Notes: generated by a model not told the origin, from the sequence alone. Shown: positions 8,501 through 17,632, counted from the stretch's first letter. The stretch: DNA of 64,000 nt from Neisseria sp. (GCF_030530745.1 NZ_JAUMUI010000003.1:62001-126000); one strand, 5' to 3'. Numbers and translations are program-made.

Positions 8501-9988
8501 TTAGCTGCCGCGTTCTTTGGCCACATCGGCCGGACTGAACTGGCCGCCACCGTTGCCGAAGCTGTTGAGGATATAGGTTACCACATTGGCGGTATCTTCG
8601 TCGTTTAAGGCAACGGAAGGCATTACACTGTTATATTCCTTGCCGTTAACGGTGATTTTGCCGCTCACGCCTTTGAGTACGGCGTGGATACCGCGTTTGG
8701 GATCGGCTTTCAGGTAGTCGGATTCGGCCAGTGGGGGAAATGCGCCTTCAACACCCTTGCCTTCCGCACCGTGGCATGCCATGCAGTTGGCATTGTATAC
8801 GGCTTTACCCAGTTTGATCTGCTCTTCTTTGTTGGAAGCCTTGGCAGGCCCGGCTTGCACTTTCTGTTCTTCTTCGGGCGTTAACGGCACGGTTTGAATA
8901 GCACCGCCTTCGGGCCGGTAAACCGTATCGCTGATTTTGCCGGAATAGATTTCTTTGTTTTCAGGCCCTTCCACCACCAGCTGGCCGAGTGCGCCTTTAT
9001 TGAACGCACGGAAAATGGAGTGGTCGACCAAAGTGTAACTGCCGGGAACATCAAGTTTGAAATCTACAATCGCGGCACCGCCCGCAGGCACGATGGTGGT
9101 TTGGATGTTTTCGTTAATCAGTTTCCCGCCTTCTACATAAACCTTATCGAAAATTTCACCGATAACGTGGAATGACGACACCAGGTTGGGGCCGCCGTTG
9201 CCGACGAAAATGCGTACGCTTTCGCCCACTTTGGCTTTCAGGGCATTATCGCCCGCAATTGCGCCCACGTGGCCGTTAAACACAACATAATCAGGTTGCT
9301 CTTTAATGGCTTTTTCCATATCGAAAGGCTGCAGGCCGGTTTCGCCGTATTTGCCCTTGGTGTAGAAGTCGCCCTGAACCACATAAAACTCTTTGTCCAC
9401 TTTGGGCAGCCCTTCTTTCGGTTCGACCAAAATCAGGCCGTACATGCCGTTGGCGATGTGCATACCCACAGGAGCGGTGGCGCAGTGGTAGATATACAGG
9501 CCGGGCTGCAGGGCTTTAAAGCTGAATGTGGAAGTGTGGCCGGGGGCGGTAAATGTGGCTTCGGCACCGCCTCCCGGACCGGTAACGGCGTGGAAGTCCA
9601 CATTATGCGGAACAGTGGAAGAAGGATGGTTGGAAAACTGCACTTCTACCGTATCGCCTTCGCGCACACGTATGAACTGGCCGGGAACGTCTCCTCCGAA
9701 AGTCCAGTATTTATAGTCTACGCCGTCGGCCATCGGCATCACTTTTTCGATAACTTCCATTTTAACCACCACCTTGGCCGGATAGTCGCGGTCAATCGGC
9801 GGCGGCACTTCTGGAGCCGAAGTCATTACGGCATCGATAACCGGCAACTCGCCCTGAGGCCGGGTGTCGGCTTTTTGATCTGCAGAAGCCGCGGCCGGTG
9901 TGTCGGCAGACTTGTCGGCTGCCTGCTGGCCGCAGGCTCCGAGAGCGAACAGAGAGGTTATCAGTACGGCTAAAATGTGGCGTTTCAT
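8501..9988 (-). CDS. aniA: Copper nitrite reductase AniA with fused C-terminal cytochrome c domain
   Basis: Outer-membrane-anchored NirK-type enzyme reducing nitrite to NO. It has a lipoprotein signal with lipobox LGAC (Cys19). Two cupredoxin domains span about 55-345. Type 1 copper ligands are His128, Cys169, His177 and Met182; type 2 ligands are His133, His168 and His323. Asp131 and His274 are the catalytic pair. After a Pro/Lys-rich linker a class I cytochrome c domain (about 385-475) carries CMACH (402-406) and probably Met456 as axial ligand. Gonococcal AniA is about 390 residues and lacks this domain, so this is the three-domain form. It is divergent from norB and controlled from an FNR site at 10203-10216. 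Confidence 0.96.
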   Translation of the reverse strand: MKRHILAVLITSLFALGACGQQAADKSADTPAAASADQKADTRPQGELPVIDAVMTSAPEVPPPIDRDYPAKVVVKMEVIEKVMPMADGVDYKYWTFGGDVPGQFIRVREGDTVEVQFSNHPSSTVPHNVDFHAVTGPGGGAEATFTAPGHTSTFSFKALQPGLYIYHCATAPVGMHIANGMYGLILVEPKEGLPKVDKEFYVVQGDFYTKGKYGETGLQPFDMEKAIKEQPDYVVFNGHVGAIAGDNALKAKVGESVRIFVGNGGPNLVSSFHVIGEIFDKVYVEGGKLINENIQTTIVPAGGAAIVDFKLDVPGSYTLVDHSIFRAFNKGALGQLVVEGPENKEIYSGKISDTVYRPEGGAIQTVPLTPEEEQKVQAGPAKASNKEEQIKLGKAVYNANCMACHGAEGKGVEGAFPPLAESDYLKADPKRGIHAVLKGVSGKITVNGKEYNSVMPSVALNDEDTANVVTYILNSFGNGGGQFSPADVAKERGS

Positions 9989-10174
9989 AGCTGGTTCCTT
10001 TGTGGTTATCCGCTGTGCGGTGTTATCGTCGGCCGCGATGTTTTTTCAAACGGAAATTAAAGTTGAGGCCGTCTGAAAACATGCGTACCGGTAATTTTTG
10101 TTTTCTAAAATGTGTGCCGTGCCCTATGTTTAGGGTTGCCGTTTTATTTTGATTGGTTTCGCCTGCTTGGGCAG

Positions 10175-10180
10175 ATTATG
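10175..10180 (-). promoter_or_regulatory. aniA -10 hexamer
   Basis: CATAAT on the minus strand, 22 bases from the edge of the FNR box. The inferred start near 10168 places the FNR centre at -41.5. Confidence 0.7.
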
Positions 10181-10202
10181 GGTTAAACCTGTAAATACCA
10201 TT

Positions 10203-10216
10203 TTGACTTACGTCAA
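10203..10216. promoter_or_regulatory. FNR-type box for aniA
   Basis: TTGACTTACGTCAA is a perfect inverted repeat matching the FNR form TTGAY-N4-RTCAA, extended by TT and AA. It lies upstream of a CATAAT -10 on the minus strand at the class II activator spacing. FNR activation of aniA is established in gonococcus. Confidence 0.8.
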
Positions 10217-10414
10217 AAGTTTTATTTAATCTGAATCTTAAAGAAATCAGAAGAGGAAATTCCAAATCAAGTCTCAAAGAGCCCTACAACACTGTTTTTC
10301 TTGGAATATCAAATAAAAATTCACTTTAAACCTTGATTTTAATTTGATTAAGTTTTTTTAGTTTGGATTAAAAAACCCAGCATTTCAGCCGTATCTATTT
10401 TCAAAAACCCGTGT

Positions 10415-10448
10415 TAGAATGTTTTAACATTCCTATTTAATGAATGTT
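10415..10448 (+). promoter_or_regulatory. norB promoter with three-half-site operator (NsrR candidate)
   Basis: TAGAAT (10415-10420) is a plausible -10. It overlaps GAATGTT (10417-10423), AACATTC (10426-10432) and GAATGTT (10442-10448), alternating inverted half-sites. Gonococcal norB is repressed by the NO sensor NsrR. Assigning these sites to NsrR is an inference from position. Confidence 0.45.
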
Positions 10449-10481
10449 AAACCACTCCCAACCGAAATGAAGGAGCACAAA

Positions 10482-12719
10482 ATGGGACAGTACAAAAAGC
10501 TCTGGTATTCGCTGATTGCCGTGCTGGCGATTACCTTCTCGATACTCGGCTATCTGGGTATTGAAGTTTACAGGCAGGTTCCGCCCGTTCCCCAAGCCTA
10601 TGTGTCGGAATCCGGCGAAACCGTTATCAGTAAAGAAAACATCCTGGCCGGGCAGTCGGCCTGGCAGAGCACGGGCGGCATGGAGCTGGGGTCGATACTC
10701 GGCCACGGCGCTTACCAAGCCCCCGACTGGACGGCCGACTGGCTGCACCGTGAAGCGGAAGCCTGGCTCGACATCACCGCCGAAAAAGAAACCGGCAAAA
10801 AATATGCCGAACTGGATAAAGCCACCCAAGCCAATATTCAGGCGCGCCTAGCCGACGAATACCGCAACGGCAGCCGCGTAAACGAAAACGGGCAGGTGGT
10901 GTTGTCCGATACACGTATCGAGGCGGTTAAGCGCGTTGCCCCCTACTACATCACGCTCTACGGCGACGACCCGTCGATGATTAAAACCCGCGAAGCATTT
11001 GCCATGAAAAACGGCACGCTGCCGAGCGAAGAAGCGCGCCAAAGATTAACCGACTTCTTCTTCTGGACGGCTTGGGCATCTTCGACCAACCGCCCCGACC
11101 ACGATGCCACCTACACCAACAACTGGCCGCACGAGCCTTTGGTGAACAACGTGCCGACCACCGAAAACTATATGTGGTCGTTTGCCAGCATCGTGTTTCT
11201 GCTTCTGGGCATCGGCCTGTTGGTTTGGGGTTTTTCGTTTTTGAAAAAACACGACGAAGAACCGGCCGCGCCGTCTGAAGACCCGCTGTCTAAAGTGGTG
11301 CTGACTCCGTCGCAAAAAGCCTTGGGCAAATATGTGTTTTTAACCGTGGCATTGTTTGTGGCGCAAGTGTTGCTGGGCGGCCTGACCGCGCACTACACCG
11401 TTGAAGGCCAACAGTTTTACGGCATCGACATCTCGCAGTGGTTCCCCTATGCATTGGTGCGCACCTGGCACATCCAGTCGGCGATTTTCTGGATTGCCAC
11501 CGGTTTCCTCACCGCCGGCCTGTTTCTGGCGCCGGTTATCAACGGCGGCAAAGACCCGAAATTCCAACGGGCGGGCGTGAACTTCTTATACATCGCCCTG
11601 TTTATCGTGGTACTCGGCTCATACGGCGGCAATTTCTTGGCATTAAGCCATGCGATGCCCGCACATCTGAATTTTTGGTTCGGCCATCAGGGCTACGAAT
11701 ATCTCGATTTAGGCCGTTTCTGGCAGATTCTGCTGATGGTGGGTTTGCTGCTGTGGCTGTTTTTGATGCTGCGCTGCACCGTAAACGCCTTCAAACAGAA
11801 AACCGATAAAAACATGCTGGCGATTTTCGTCGCCTCGATGGCCGGCGTGGGCCTGTTCTACGCACCCGGCCTGTTTTACGGCGAACACACCAGCCTCACC
11901 ATTATGGAATACTGGCGCTGGTGGGTTGTGCACCTGTGGGTGGAAGGCTTCTTCGAAGTGTTCGCCACCGCCGCCTTGGCTTTTATTTTCTACAATATGG
12001 GTTTGGTGTCGCAACGCACCGCCACCGTTACCGCCCTGGTTTCCGCCAGCCTGTTTATGGTGGGCGGCGTGCCCGGCACTTTCCACCACCTTTATTTTTC
12101 AGGCACCACCACGCCCGTGATGGCGGTGGGCGCGTCGTTTTCGGCTTTGGAAGTCGTGCCGCTGATTCTTCTCGGCCGTGAAGCTTACGAGCATTGGTCT
12201 TACCAGCACGCCGCACCTTGGGCGAAACGCCTGCGCTGGCCGCTGATGTGTTTCGTTGCCGTGGCGTTTTGGAACATGGTGGGCGCGGGCGTGTTCGGCT
12301 TCTTGATTAATCCGCCGATTTCGCTCTACTACCTGCAAGGTTTAAACACCACAGCCGTGCACGCACACGCGGCCCTGTTCGGGGTGTACGGCTTCTTGGC
12401 GCTGGGCTTCGTGCTGTTGGTGGCAAGCTACATCAAACCGAATGCCGAATTTAACGAAAGCCTGATGACTTGGGGTTTCTGGCTCCTAAACAGCGGCCTG
12501 GTGCTGATGATTGTTATCAGCCTACTGCCGGTGGGTGTGATTCAGGCCTATGCCAGCATCACACAAGGCTTGTGGTATGCCCGCAGCGAAGGCTTTATGC
12601 AGCAGGAACTGCTCGACACCCTGCGCTGGGTGCGCACCGTTGCCGACCTGATCTTTATCGGCGGCGCGTGCTGCGTATCGTGGCAGGCAACGAAAATGGT
12701 TTTTGCCCGCAGCAAATAA
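10482..12719 (+). CDS. norB: Nitric oxide reductase, quinol-dependent single-subunit type (qNor)
   Basis: Inner-membrane haem-copper-family enzyme reducing two NO to N2O with quinol electrons; it removes the NO made by AniA. The start MGQYKKLW is chosen because AAGGAG lies 6 bases upstream. An ATG 42 bases earlier lies inside the operator. The 745 residues have an N-terminal helix, a large periplasmic domain (about 35-215, fused cytochrome c-like fold without a CxxCH) and about 12 further helices. Catalytic-core histidines are seen in VRTWHIQSAIFW, WRWWVVHLWVEGFFE, GTFHHLYF and HAHAALFG. The full-length core ends with a DUS-pair terminator. Confidence 0.95.
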   Translation: MGQYKKLWYSLIAVLAITFSILGYLGIEVYRQVPPVPQAYVSESGETVISKENILAGQSAWQSTGGMELGSILGHGAYQAPDWTADWLHREAEAWLDITAEKETGKKYAELDKATQANIQARLADEYRNGSRVNENGQVVLSDTRIEAVKRVAPYYITLYGDDPSMIKTREAFAMKNGTLPSEEARQRLTDFFFWTAWASSTNRPDHDATYTNNWPHEPLVNNVPTTENYMWSFASIVFLLLGIGLLVWGFSFLKKHDEEPAAPSEDPLSKVVLTPSQKALGKYVFLTVALFVAQVLLGGLTAHYTVEGQQFYGIDISQWFPYALVRTWHIQSAIFWIATGFLTAGLFLAPVINGGKDPKFQRAGVNFLYIALFIVVLGSYGGNFLALSHAMPAHLNFWFGHQGYEYLDLGRFWQILLMVGLLLWLFLMLRCTVNAFKQKTDKNMLAIFVASMAGVGLFYAPGLFYGEHTSLTIMEYWRWWVVHLWVEGFFEVFATAALAFIFYNMGLVSQRTATVTALVSASLFMVGGVPGTFHHLYFSGTTTPVMAVGASFSALEVVPLILLGREAYEHWSYQHAAPWAKRLRWPLMCFVAVAFWNMVGAGVFGFLINPPISLYYLQGLNTTAVHAHAALFGVYGFLALGFVLLVASYIKPNAEFNESLMTWGFWLLNSGLVLMIVISLLPVGVIQAYASITQGLWYARSEGFMQQELLDTLRWVRTVADLIFIGGACCVSWQATKMVFARSK

Positions 12720-12740
12720 ACCGGTGTATCCGAATCTCGA

Positions 12741-12770
12741 AAGGCCGTCTGAGAAAATTCAGACGGCCTT
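12741..12770 (+). terminator. norB terminator (inverted DUS pair)
   Basis: AAGGCCGTCTGA and TTCAGACGGCCTT form a stem 21 bases after the norB stop, followed by GTTTG. Confidence 0.65.
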
Positions 12771-12904
12771 GTTTGCAATAGCCAAAATAGGTTTGCCGGC
12801 CGCATACCGTATGAAAATCTACGGTAAAACAAAAAGAAAAAAGTATTGAAGCTGCAAACAGCACCGGCAGTACAGAGCGGGAACTGCCGCTGCCGATACC
12901 AAAA

Positions 12905-13041
12905 GAGACCTTTGCTCCAGATGTGGATGCAGTTCAAGGCATAGCAGCGCAGCGGGCGCAGACATATCAAGTACAAGGCTAAGCGGGCGGGCAGTGCACA
13001 ATGCAGAAATGCGCCGCAGATGGGGTTTTTGCAAAGGTCTC
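12905..13041 (+). mobile_element. MITE-like repeat, copy A
   Basis: A 137-bp element bounded by GAGACCTTTGC and GCAAAGGTCTC, with no coding capacity. Its interior, for example GATGCAGTTCAAGGC, AGCAGCGCAGCGGGCGCAGA and GCAGAAATGCGCCGCAG, is closely similar to copy B at 13645-13787 in the opposite orientation. The two copies flank ubiC. No clear target duplication is seen. Confidence 0.75.
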
Positions 13042-13062
13042 AAAAATACGTTTTTTCCGCTA

Positions 13063-13068
13063 TATAAT
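13063..13068 (+). promoter_or_regulatory. Candidate ubiC -10 at the edge of the MITE
   Basis: A perfect TATAAT lies 8 bases before the ubiC ATG, so the transcript would be nearly leaderless. The matching -35 position (13040-13045, TCAAAA) overlaps the end of the repeat and is weak. Confidence 0.45.
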
Positions 13069-13075
13069 ATCGGAT

Positions 13076-13606
13076 ATGGATAACCGCCTGATATGGCAGC
13101 CCCGCCTGCCCGAAAACATTTCACCCCGCTCACCGCAAGCCGCCGTGATGCGGGCGCAGTCGCTCACCGCTGCCTTGCGCGGTTTGAACGCCGGCTTCTC
13201 CGTGCGCCTGCTGCATTTGGGAAGCAGCAGCTTCGACCGCCTTTTTTCAGACGGCCTGCAAAACAGCACCCCACAAAACTGGTTTGCCCGCGACGTATTG
13301 CTGTGTTTGGACGGAGAACCCGTCGTATGGGCGCGCAGCCTGTGCCGGCAAACGTCGGCCGACTGGCTCGGCCTGCTCGACTGCGGCACGCGCCCCCTCG
13401 GCGAGCAGCTGTTCGACGGTTCGCTGCCCTTAACGCGCTCACCGTTCGAATATACCGCCCTGCCGCCGCATTACCCGCTGGCGGGTTTCGACGGCCATGC
13501 CTCGGTGGCGCGCCGCTCGCTGTTTGACTGGCAGGGCGAAACGCTCGGCCTGGCAGAATGCTTTCTGCCCGCGCTGCAAAGTTTTGTTCAGCCCGCTGAT
13601 GAGTGA
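13076..13606 (+). CDS. ubiC: Chorismate lyase
   Basis: Cleaves chorismate to 4-hydroxybenzoate and pyruvate, the first committed step of ubiquinone synthesis, in the cytoplasm. The start chosen is MDNRLIWQPRLP (176 aa), which matches the family's usual length of about 165-180. An upstream in-frame ATG at 13001 lies in the MITE and is unlikely. UbiC marks are WFARDVLLCLDGEPVVWARSL, GTRPLGEQLF and ARRSLFDWQG. The Arg and Glu residues that bind product fit these segments. It precedes ubiA, the next enzyme, but copy B of the MITE lies between them. Confidence 0.88.
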   Translation: MDNRLIWQPRLPENISPRSPQAAVMRAQSLTAALRGLNAGFSVRLLHLGSSSFDRLFSDGLQNSTPQNWFARDVLLCLDGEPVVWARSLCRQTSADWLGLLDCGTRPLGEQLFDGSLPLTRSPFEYTALPPHYPLAGFDGHASVARRSLFDWQGETLGLAECFLPALQSFVQPADE

Positions 13607-13644
13607 GATAGAATTAGATTATAATCGCCCCCACGATACAGGCT

Positions 13645-13787
13645 GAGACCTTTGCAAAACCGCCACCTGCGGCGCATTTCTGCGTTATGTGCTGCCCGTC
13701 CGCTTGCCTAACTCCACGTTATGTCTGCGCCCGCTGCGCTGCTACGCCTTGAACTGCATCCGCATCTGCCGGTTTTGCAAAGGTCTC
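13645..13787 (-). mobile_element. MITE-like repeat, copy B
   Basis: A 143-bp element bounded by GAGACCTTTGCAAAA and TTTTGCAAAGGTCTC, inverted relative to copy A and slightly longer. It fills most of the ubiC-ubiA gap. With the flanking CT and AG its terminal repeats extend to about 17 bp. Confidence 0.78.
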
Positions 13788-13853
13788 AGGCCGTTTGGAA
13801 ACAAGCGGCTTTATCCGTATCGGCTAAATTTATAATTAAAGTTAATATCACAC

Positions 13854-14771
13854 ATGAACATTAAACGGTTGCTCCTGAAATTTCTGCCCCGCTATACGGT
13901 CGGCAGGCTGGTGATTTACAGCCGGCTGATGCGTATCGAAAAACCTATCGGCACCCTGCTGCTGCTGTGGCCCACTTTTTGGGCGTTGTGGATTGCCTCG
14001 CAGGGCATACCCGACTTCACCATTCTGCTGGCCTTTGCCGCCGGCACCTTTCTGATGCGCAGCGCAGGCTGCGTAGTCAACGATTTTGCCGACCGCGGCA
14101 TCGACGGCGCGGTAGAGCGCACCAAAACGCGGCCTTTCGCACGCGGCTTGGTTTCCGCCGAAGAGGCCGTGCTGCTGGCGCTGATACTCTGCCTGGCGGC
14201 CGCCCTGTGCCTGCTGCCGCTCAACCGCCTGACTTGGCTGATGAGCCTGCCCGCGCTGTTTCTGGCGGTAAGCTACCCTTTCACCAAACGTTTTTTTCCA
14301 CTGCCGCAGTTTTATCTGGGGCTGGCGTTTTCGTTCGGTATACCGATGGCGTTTGCCGCCGTAACCGAAACCGTGCCGCCGCTGGCCTGGCTGCTGTTTA
14401 CCGCCAACGTATTGTGGACGCTCGCCTACGACACCATCTATGCCATGGCCGATAAAGAAGACGACCTCAAACTCGGCATCCGAACCTCGGCCATCACCTT
14501 CGGCGACAACGACGTATGGGCCATTATGCTGTGCCATTTCTGGTTCAGCGCCCTGATGGCGGTGCTGGGCCGGCAAATCGGCGCCACCTGGCCTTTCTGG
14601 ATCGTACTGCCGCTCACGGTTTACTGGCAGGTGCAGCAATACCGCCAAATCCGCACCCGCGACCGCTGGGTGTGTTTCCGCACGTTTTTAGAAAACAACC
14701 GCATCGGCCTGGCTTGGTTTTTGGGCATCGCCGGGCATTATCTGTGGCTATCGCTTTATTCGGCCGTCTGA
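13854..14771 (+). CDS. ubiA: 4-hydroxybenzoate polyprenyltransferase
   Basis: Inner-membrane prenyltransferase that attaches the polyprenyl tail to 4-hydroxybenzoate from UbiC. The 305 residues have about eight or nine membrane helices. The two Asp-rich Mg-diphosphate motifs are clear: [10 protein letters not shown] followed by TRPFARG (about 82-105), and [13 protein letters not shown] (about 190-205). The start lacks a strong ribosome-binding site. The gene ends inside an uptake sequence (TCGGCCGTCTGA). Confidence 0.95.
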   Translation: MNIKRLLLKFLPRYTVGRLVIYSRLMRIEKPIGTLLLLWPTFWALWIASQGIPDFTILLAFAAGTFLMRSAGCVVNDFADRGIDGAVERTKTRPFARGLVSAEEAVLLALILCLAAALCLLPLNRLTWLMSLPALFLAVSYPFTKRFFPLPQFYLGLAFSFGIPMAFAAVTETVPPLAWLLFTANVLWTLAYDTIYAMADKEDDLKLGIRTSAITFGDNDVWAIMLCHFWFSALMAVLGRQIGATWPFWIVLPLTVYWQVQQYRQIRTRDRWVCFRTFLENNRIGLAWFLGIAGHYLWLSLYSAV

Positions 14772-14967
14772 AAACGCTTTTCAAAACTCCTCCCCGCCTT
14801 GCGGAACACCCTGCCACGGGCTAGAATCGGGCGTTCCGGCCGGAGGAACCGTATGCCGGAAAGCGGGCGCAGCAAGCTGCACGCATTACGGTTTTTTTTC
14901 AACAGCCGGCAACCGCGCCGCACCGTACCCGCATACCGATTAGGCTTTCTTTCCAAGGCACATCAAT

Positions 14968-16071
14968 ATGTTACCCACTCCCGTTTATAATTTTTCAGCC
15001 GGCCCCGCCGTGCTGCCCGATGCGGTGCTGCATACCGCACAAAACGAAATGCTCGATTACAACGGCACCGGCTTTCCCGTGATGAGCATGAGCCACCGCT
15101 CCGATGTGTTTATGAGCATCCTCCACCACGCAGAGCAGGATTTGCGCACACTGCTGGATATTCCGAACAACTATAAAATCCTGTTCCTGCAAGGCGGCGC
15201 CAGCTCGCAGTTCAATATGGTAGTGATGAACTTCGCCAACGGATTCAAACGGGTGGATTCGGTGGTAACGGGCAATTGGTCGTCGGTGGCGCACAAACAG
15301 ATGGGCAAGCTTTCCGATGCCGAAATCCATCTTGCGGCCGACGGCAAAACGCTCGACTATCTCGACCTGCCACCCGCAAACACTTGGGATACCGGCCGGC
15401 ACTCGGCTTTCGTGCACTTCGCGAGCAACGAAACCGTAAACGGCCTGCAATACGGCGAACTGCCCCGGCCGGACGCAGATATGCCGCCGCTGGTTTGCGA
15501 TATGTCGAGCGATATTTTGTCGCGCCGCATCAACGTGCGCGATTTCGGCGTGATTTACGCCGGCGCGCAGAAAAACATCGGCCCCTCGGGCGCAACCGTG
15601 GTGATTATCCGCGAAGACCTGCTCGAACGCTGCTCGGCGCGCGTGCCCGACGTATGGAACTACCAAGCCCACATCAACCGCCAGGGTATGCACAACACGC
15701 CCGCCACTTATCCCATCTATATCGCCGGGCTGGTGTTCCGCTGGCTGCTGGCGCAAGGCGGCGTGGCGCAAATAGAAACGGTGAACGCGCTGAAAGCCGC
15801 CAAACTCTACGATGCCATCGACGGCAGCGGCGGTTTTTATATCAACAAGATCCGCCCCTCCGCCCGCTCGAAAATGAACGTGGTGTTCGGCACGCAAAGA
15901 CCCGATCTTGACCAACGCTTCGTGCAGGAAGCCGATGCCGCCGGCCTGAAACTGCTGCAGGGCTACAAATCGGTGGGCGGTATGCGCGCCAGCATCTACA
16001 ACGCCATGCCCCTACAGGGCGTGGAAGCGCTGGCCGGCTTTATGCAGGACTTCCAACGCCGCCACGGCTGA
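14968..16071 (+). CDS. serC: Phosphoserine aminotransferase
   Basis: PLP enzyme converting 3-phosphohydroxypyruvate to phosphoserine in serine synthesis; it also serves pyridoxal phosphate synthesis. The 367 residues begin YNFSAGPAVLPD, the family's N-terminal signature. The PLP lysine is in YAGAQKNIGPSG, and the C-terminal GGMRASIYNAMP binds the substrate phosphate and carboxylate. Length is normal. It stands alone after ubiA with a 196-bp gap and is followed by a DUS-pair hairpin. Confidence 0.97.
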   Translation: MLPTPVYNFSAGPAVLPDAVLHTAQNEMLDYNGTGFPVMSMSHRSDVFMSILHHAEQDLRTLLDIPNNYKILFLQGGASSQFNMVVMNFANGFKRVDSVVTGNWSSVAHKQMGKLSDAEIHLAADGKTLDYLDLPPANTWDTGRHSAFVHFASNETVNGLQYGELPRPDADMPPLVCDMSSDILSRRINVRDFGVIYAGAQKNIGPSGATVVIIREDLLERCSARVPDVWNYQAHINRQGMHNTPATYPIYIAGLVFRWLLAQGGVAQIETVNALKAAKLYDAIDGSGGFYINKIRPSARSKMNVVFGTQRPDLDQRFVQEADAAGLKLLQGYKSVGGMRASIYNAMPLQGVEALAGFMQDFQRRHG

Positions 16072-16094
16072 TCAACAAACCCTAAATCAAAATT

Positions 16095-16130
16095 CAGGCC
16101 GTCTGAAACATAAAGTTTTCAGACGGCCTG
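16095..16130 (+). terminator. serC terminator (inverted DUS pair)
   Basis: CAGGCCGTCTGAAA and TTTCAGACGGCCTG form a 14-bp perfect stem shortly after the serC stop. Confidence 0.65.
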
Positions 16131-16147
16131 ATACCTTTCAAAAAAGT

Positions 16148-16176
16148 CAGATGCGGATGCAGTGCAAGGCGCAGCA
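16148..16176 (+). mobile_element. Fragment of the MITE-like repeat
   Basis: About 29 bases (CAGATGCGGATGCAGTGCAA onward) match the interior of the 12905/13645 repeats with two or three differences. The ends are missing, so this is a relic. Confidence 0.55.
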
Positions 16177-16220
16177 AAGGCTTCAGCCTCGCTTCTTCTT
16201 AATTTTGTTTCACTACAAGT

Positions 16221-16841
16221 TTAACCTTCCCGCCCGCAGAAACGGTTGCGTTTCAACAAAATCCTCACTGCGCCGTCATTGCCGGGGCGCGGTTCGGTAT
16301 AAGCCAATACATCAGGGTGGGCCATCAGCCAGCGGCGCACCAGATTTTTCAGCACGGGTTTGTAGCCTGAAGAACCCAAACCGCTGCCGTGGATAATCTC
16401 ACCGCACACACCGCGTTTTTTGGTGAACTCTATAAATTCGTTCAACACCTGCTGCGCTTCTTCCTGCGTGTAGCCGTGCAGATCCACATCTGCCACCACC
16501 GGCCAGTGGCCGCTCTGCAAACGGCGGATGTCGTTTTTACCCTGCCCGTTTTTGCTGAAAGTGGCGGGCGGCTCGTCGGCTCCGCCGTCGCCCACATAAA
16601 AATAATCTTCGGCCGCCAACGCCTCTGCCTGGATTTTGCGCGGTCTGATGGGCGACATGTCGCGCGGCGGCACATAGCGGTTGCTGTTTTTCAACGGGGT
16701 AACACCGGCCATTTCTTTGGCGAAATCCACTTGTTGCGCCGCCTGTTTGCGTACCACTTCTTCGGCTTGTGCCTTCTCCTCGGCGGCCTGTTTGGCCTGT
16801 TTGCCCAATGTTTTTAAAACGGATTGGAAATCGTTGCTCAT
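16221..16841 (-). CDS. Smr-domain protein (putative endonuclease)
   Basis: The 206-residue protein has a charged, Ala/Gln-rich N-terminal half (about 1-100) and a C-terminal Smr domain (about 115-200). The domain shows DLHGYTQEEAQQVL, IIHGSGLGSSG and a final PRPGNDGAVRILLKR. Smr domains are nucleases or nucleic-acid-binding modules, and the enterobacterial relative SmrB acts on mRNA at collided ribosomes. Whether this protein does the same is inference. It reads leftward and converges on serC. Confidence 0.88.
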   Translation of the reverse strand: MSNDFQSVLKTLGKQAKQAAEEKAQAEEVVRKQAAQQVDFAKEMAGVTPLKNSNRYVPPRDMSPIRPRKIQAEALAAEDYFYVGDGGADEPPATFSKNGQGKNDIRRLQSGHWPVVADVDLHGYTQEEAQQVLNEFIEFTKKRGVCGEIIHGSGLGSSGYKPVLKNLVRRWLMAHPDVLAYTEPRPGNDGAVRILLKRNRFCGREG

Positions 16842-16903
16842 TGCTGTTGCTTTCTATGGCCGGGTTTTCAGACGGCCTTATCGAAAATATTTCATGCCGC
16901 ACC

Positions 16904-17632
16904 TTAACGCAGGCGGCGCACATCATCAATAACGTTTGTGCCGAAACACCCGCTTGCAATCATTCCGGCAATTCCGGCGGCGGCGGTTTCGGGGCTGCTC
17001 AGTCCGCCCTCTGCTTTCAGATCAAGAAAACGCCGCACCATCGGAAAATCTGCTTCATGCACCCGGCGGATTTCGTCCTGCATGGCGGTATCGATCACGC
17101 CCGGGGCGATGGATGCGATTTTCACGCACGGATGTTGTTCGGCGGCGATGCAGCGGGCGTGATGGTCGAGCGCGGCTTTGGCGGCACCGTACACGCTCCA
17201 GCCAGGATAAGCGTTGCGCCCTGCCCCGCTGCCGATATGGGCGATTTTCAGCACCGATCCTTCGGGCTTGCAGGCTATCAGATAATTGGCCAGCAGCATG
17301 GGCGCGGTAATGTTCAGCGAAACGGCGGCGGCAACCTCGGCTGCCTGCTGCCGTCCCGCCACGGCATTGGGAACAACGGTTGCGGCATTGTTGATTAAAA
17401 CGATTTCCCTGCCGTCTGAAACAAAATGTGCCAATTCACCGCTTTGCAGCCATGCCGTCAAAGCGTCGGTATCGCTCAAATCGATACTGTGCTGCACGAT
17501 GTTTTCAGACGGCCTGAAATCTGCCTGCCGCCGCGCAATGCCCAATACACGGCAGCCTGCCTGCAGATAATGCACGGCCAGTGCTTTACCCAGGCCGCTG
17601 CTGTGGCCGGTGATGATGATTTTGGTGTCCAT
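16904..17632 (-). CDS. Short-chain dehydrogenase/reductase
   Basis: A 242-residue NAD(P)-dependent oxidoreductase of the classical SDR family. The cofactor motif TGHSSGLG is at residues 8-15 and NNAAT is near 81-85. Ser135, Tyr148 and Lys152 (YGAAK) form the catalytic set. Overall form resembles sepiapterin- or benzil-reductase-like SDRs; the substrate cannot be told. The gene lies 62 bp upstream of smr on the same strand and ends in CGGCGCACATC without a hairpin, so the two may be co-transcribed. Confidence 0.88.
   Translation of the reverse strand: MDTKIIITGHSSGLGKALAVHYLQAGCRVLGIARRQADFRPSENIVQHSIDLSDTDALTAWLQSGELAHFVSDGREIVLINNAATVVPNAVAGRQQAAEVAAAVSLNITAPMLLANYLIACKPEGSVLKIAHIGSGAGRNAYPGWSVYGAAKAALDHHARCIAAEQHPCVKIASIAPGVIDTAMQDEIRRVHEADFPMVRRFLDLKAEGGLSSPETAAAGIAGMIASGCFGTNVIDDVRRLR

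Larger units (their letters stand above)
9989..10481. other. Divergent aniA-norB control region
   Basis: A 493-bp AT-rich intergenic region containing the aniA FNR box and -10, a long aniA leader of about 180 bases with one uptake sequence (10067-10078), and the norB operator and promoter. No gene is seen inside it. Confidence 0.85.

Noticed and set aside
13001-13075. 25-residue N-terminal extension of ubiC
   Set aside because: It is encoded by the MITE end and a promoter-like TATAAT, and is not part of the UbiC family length.
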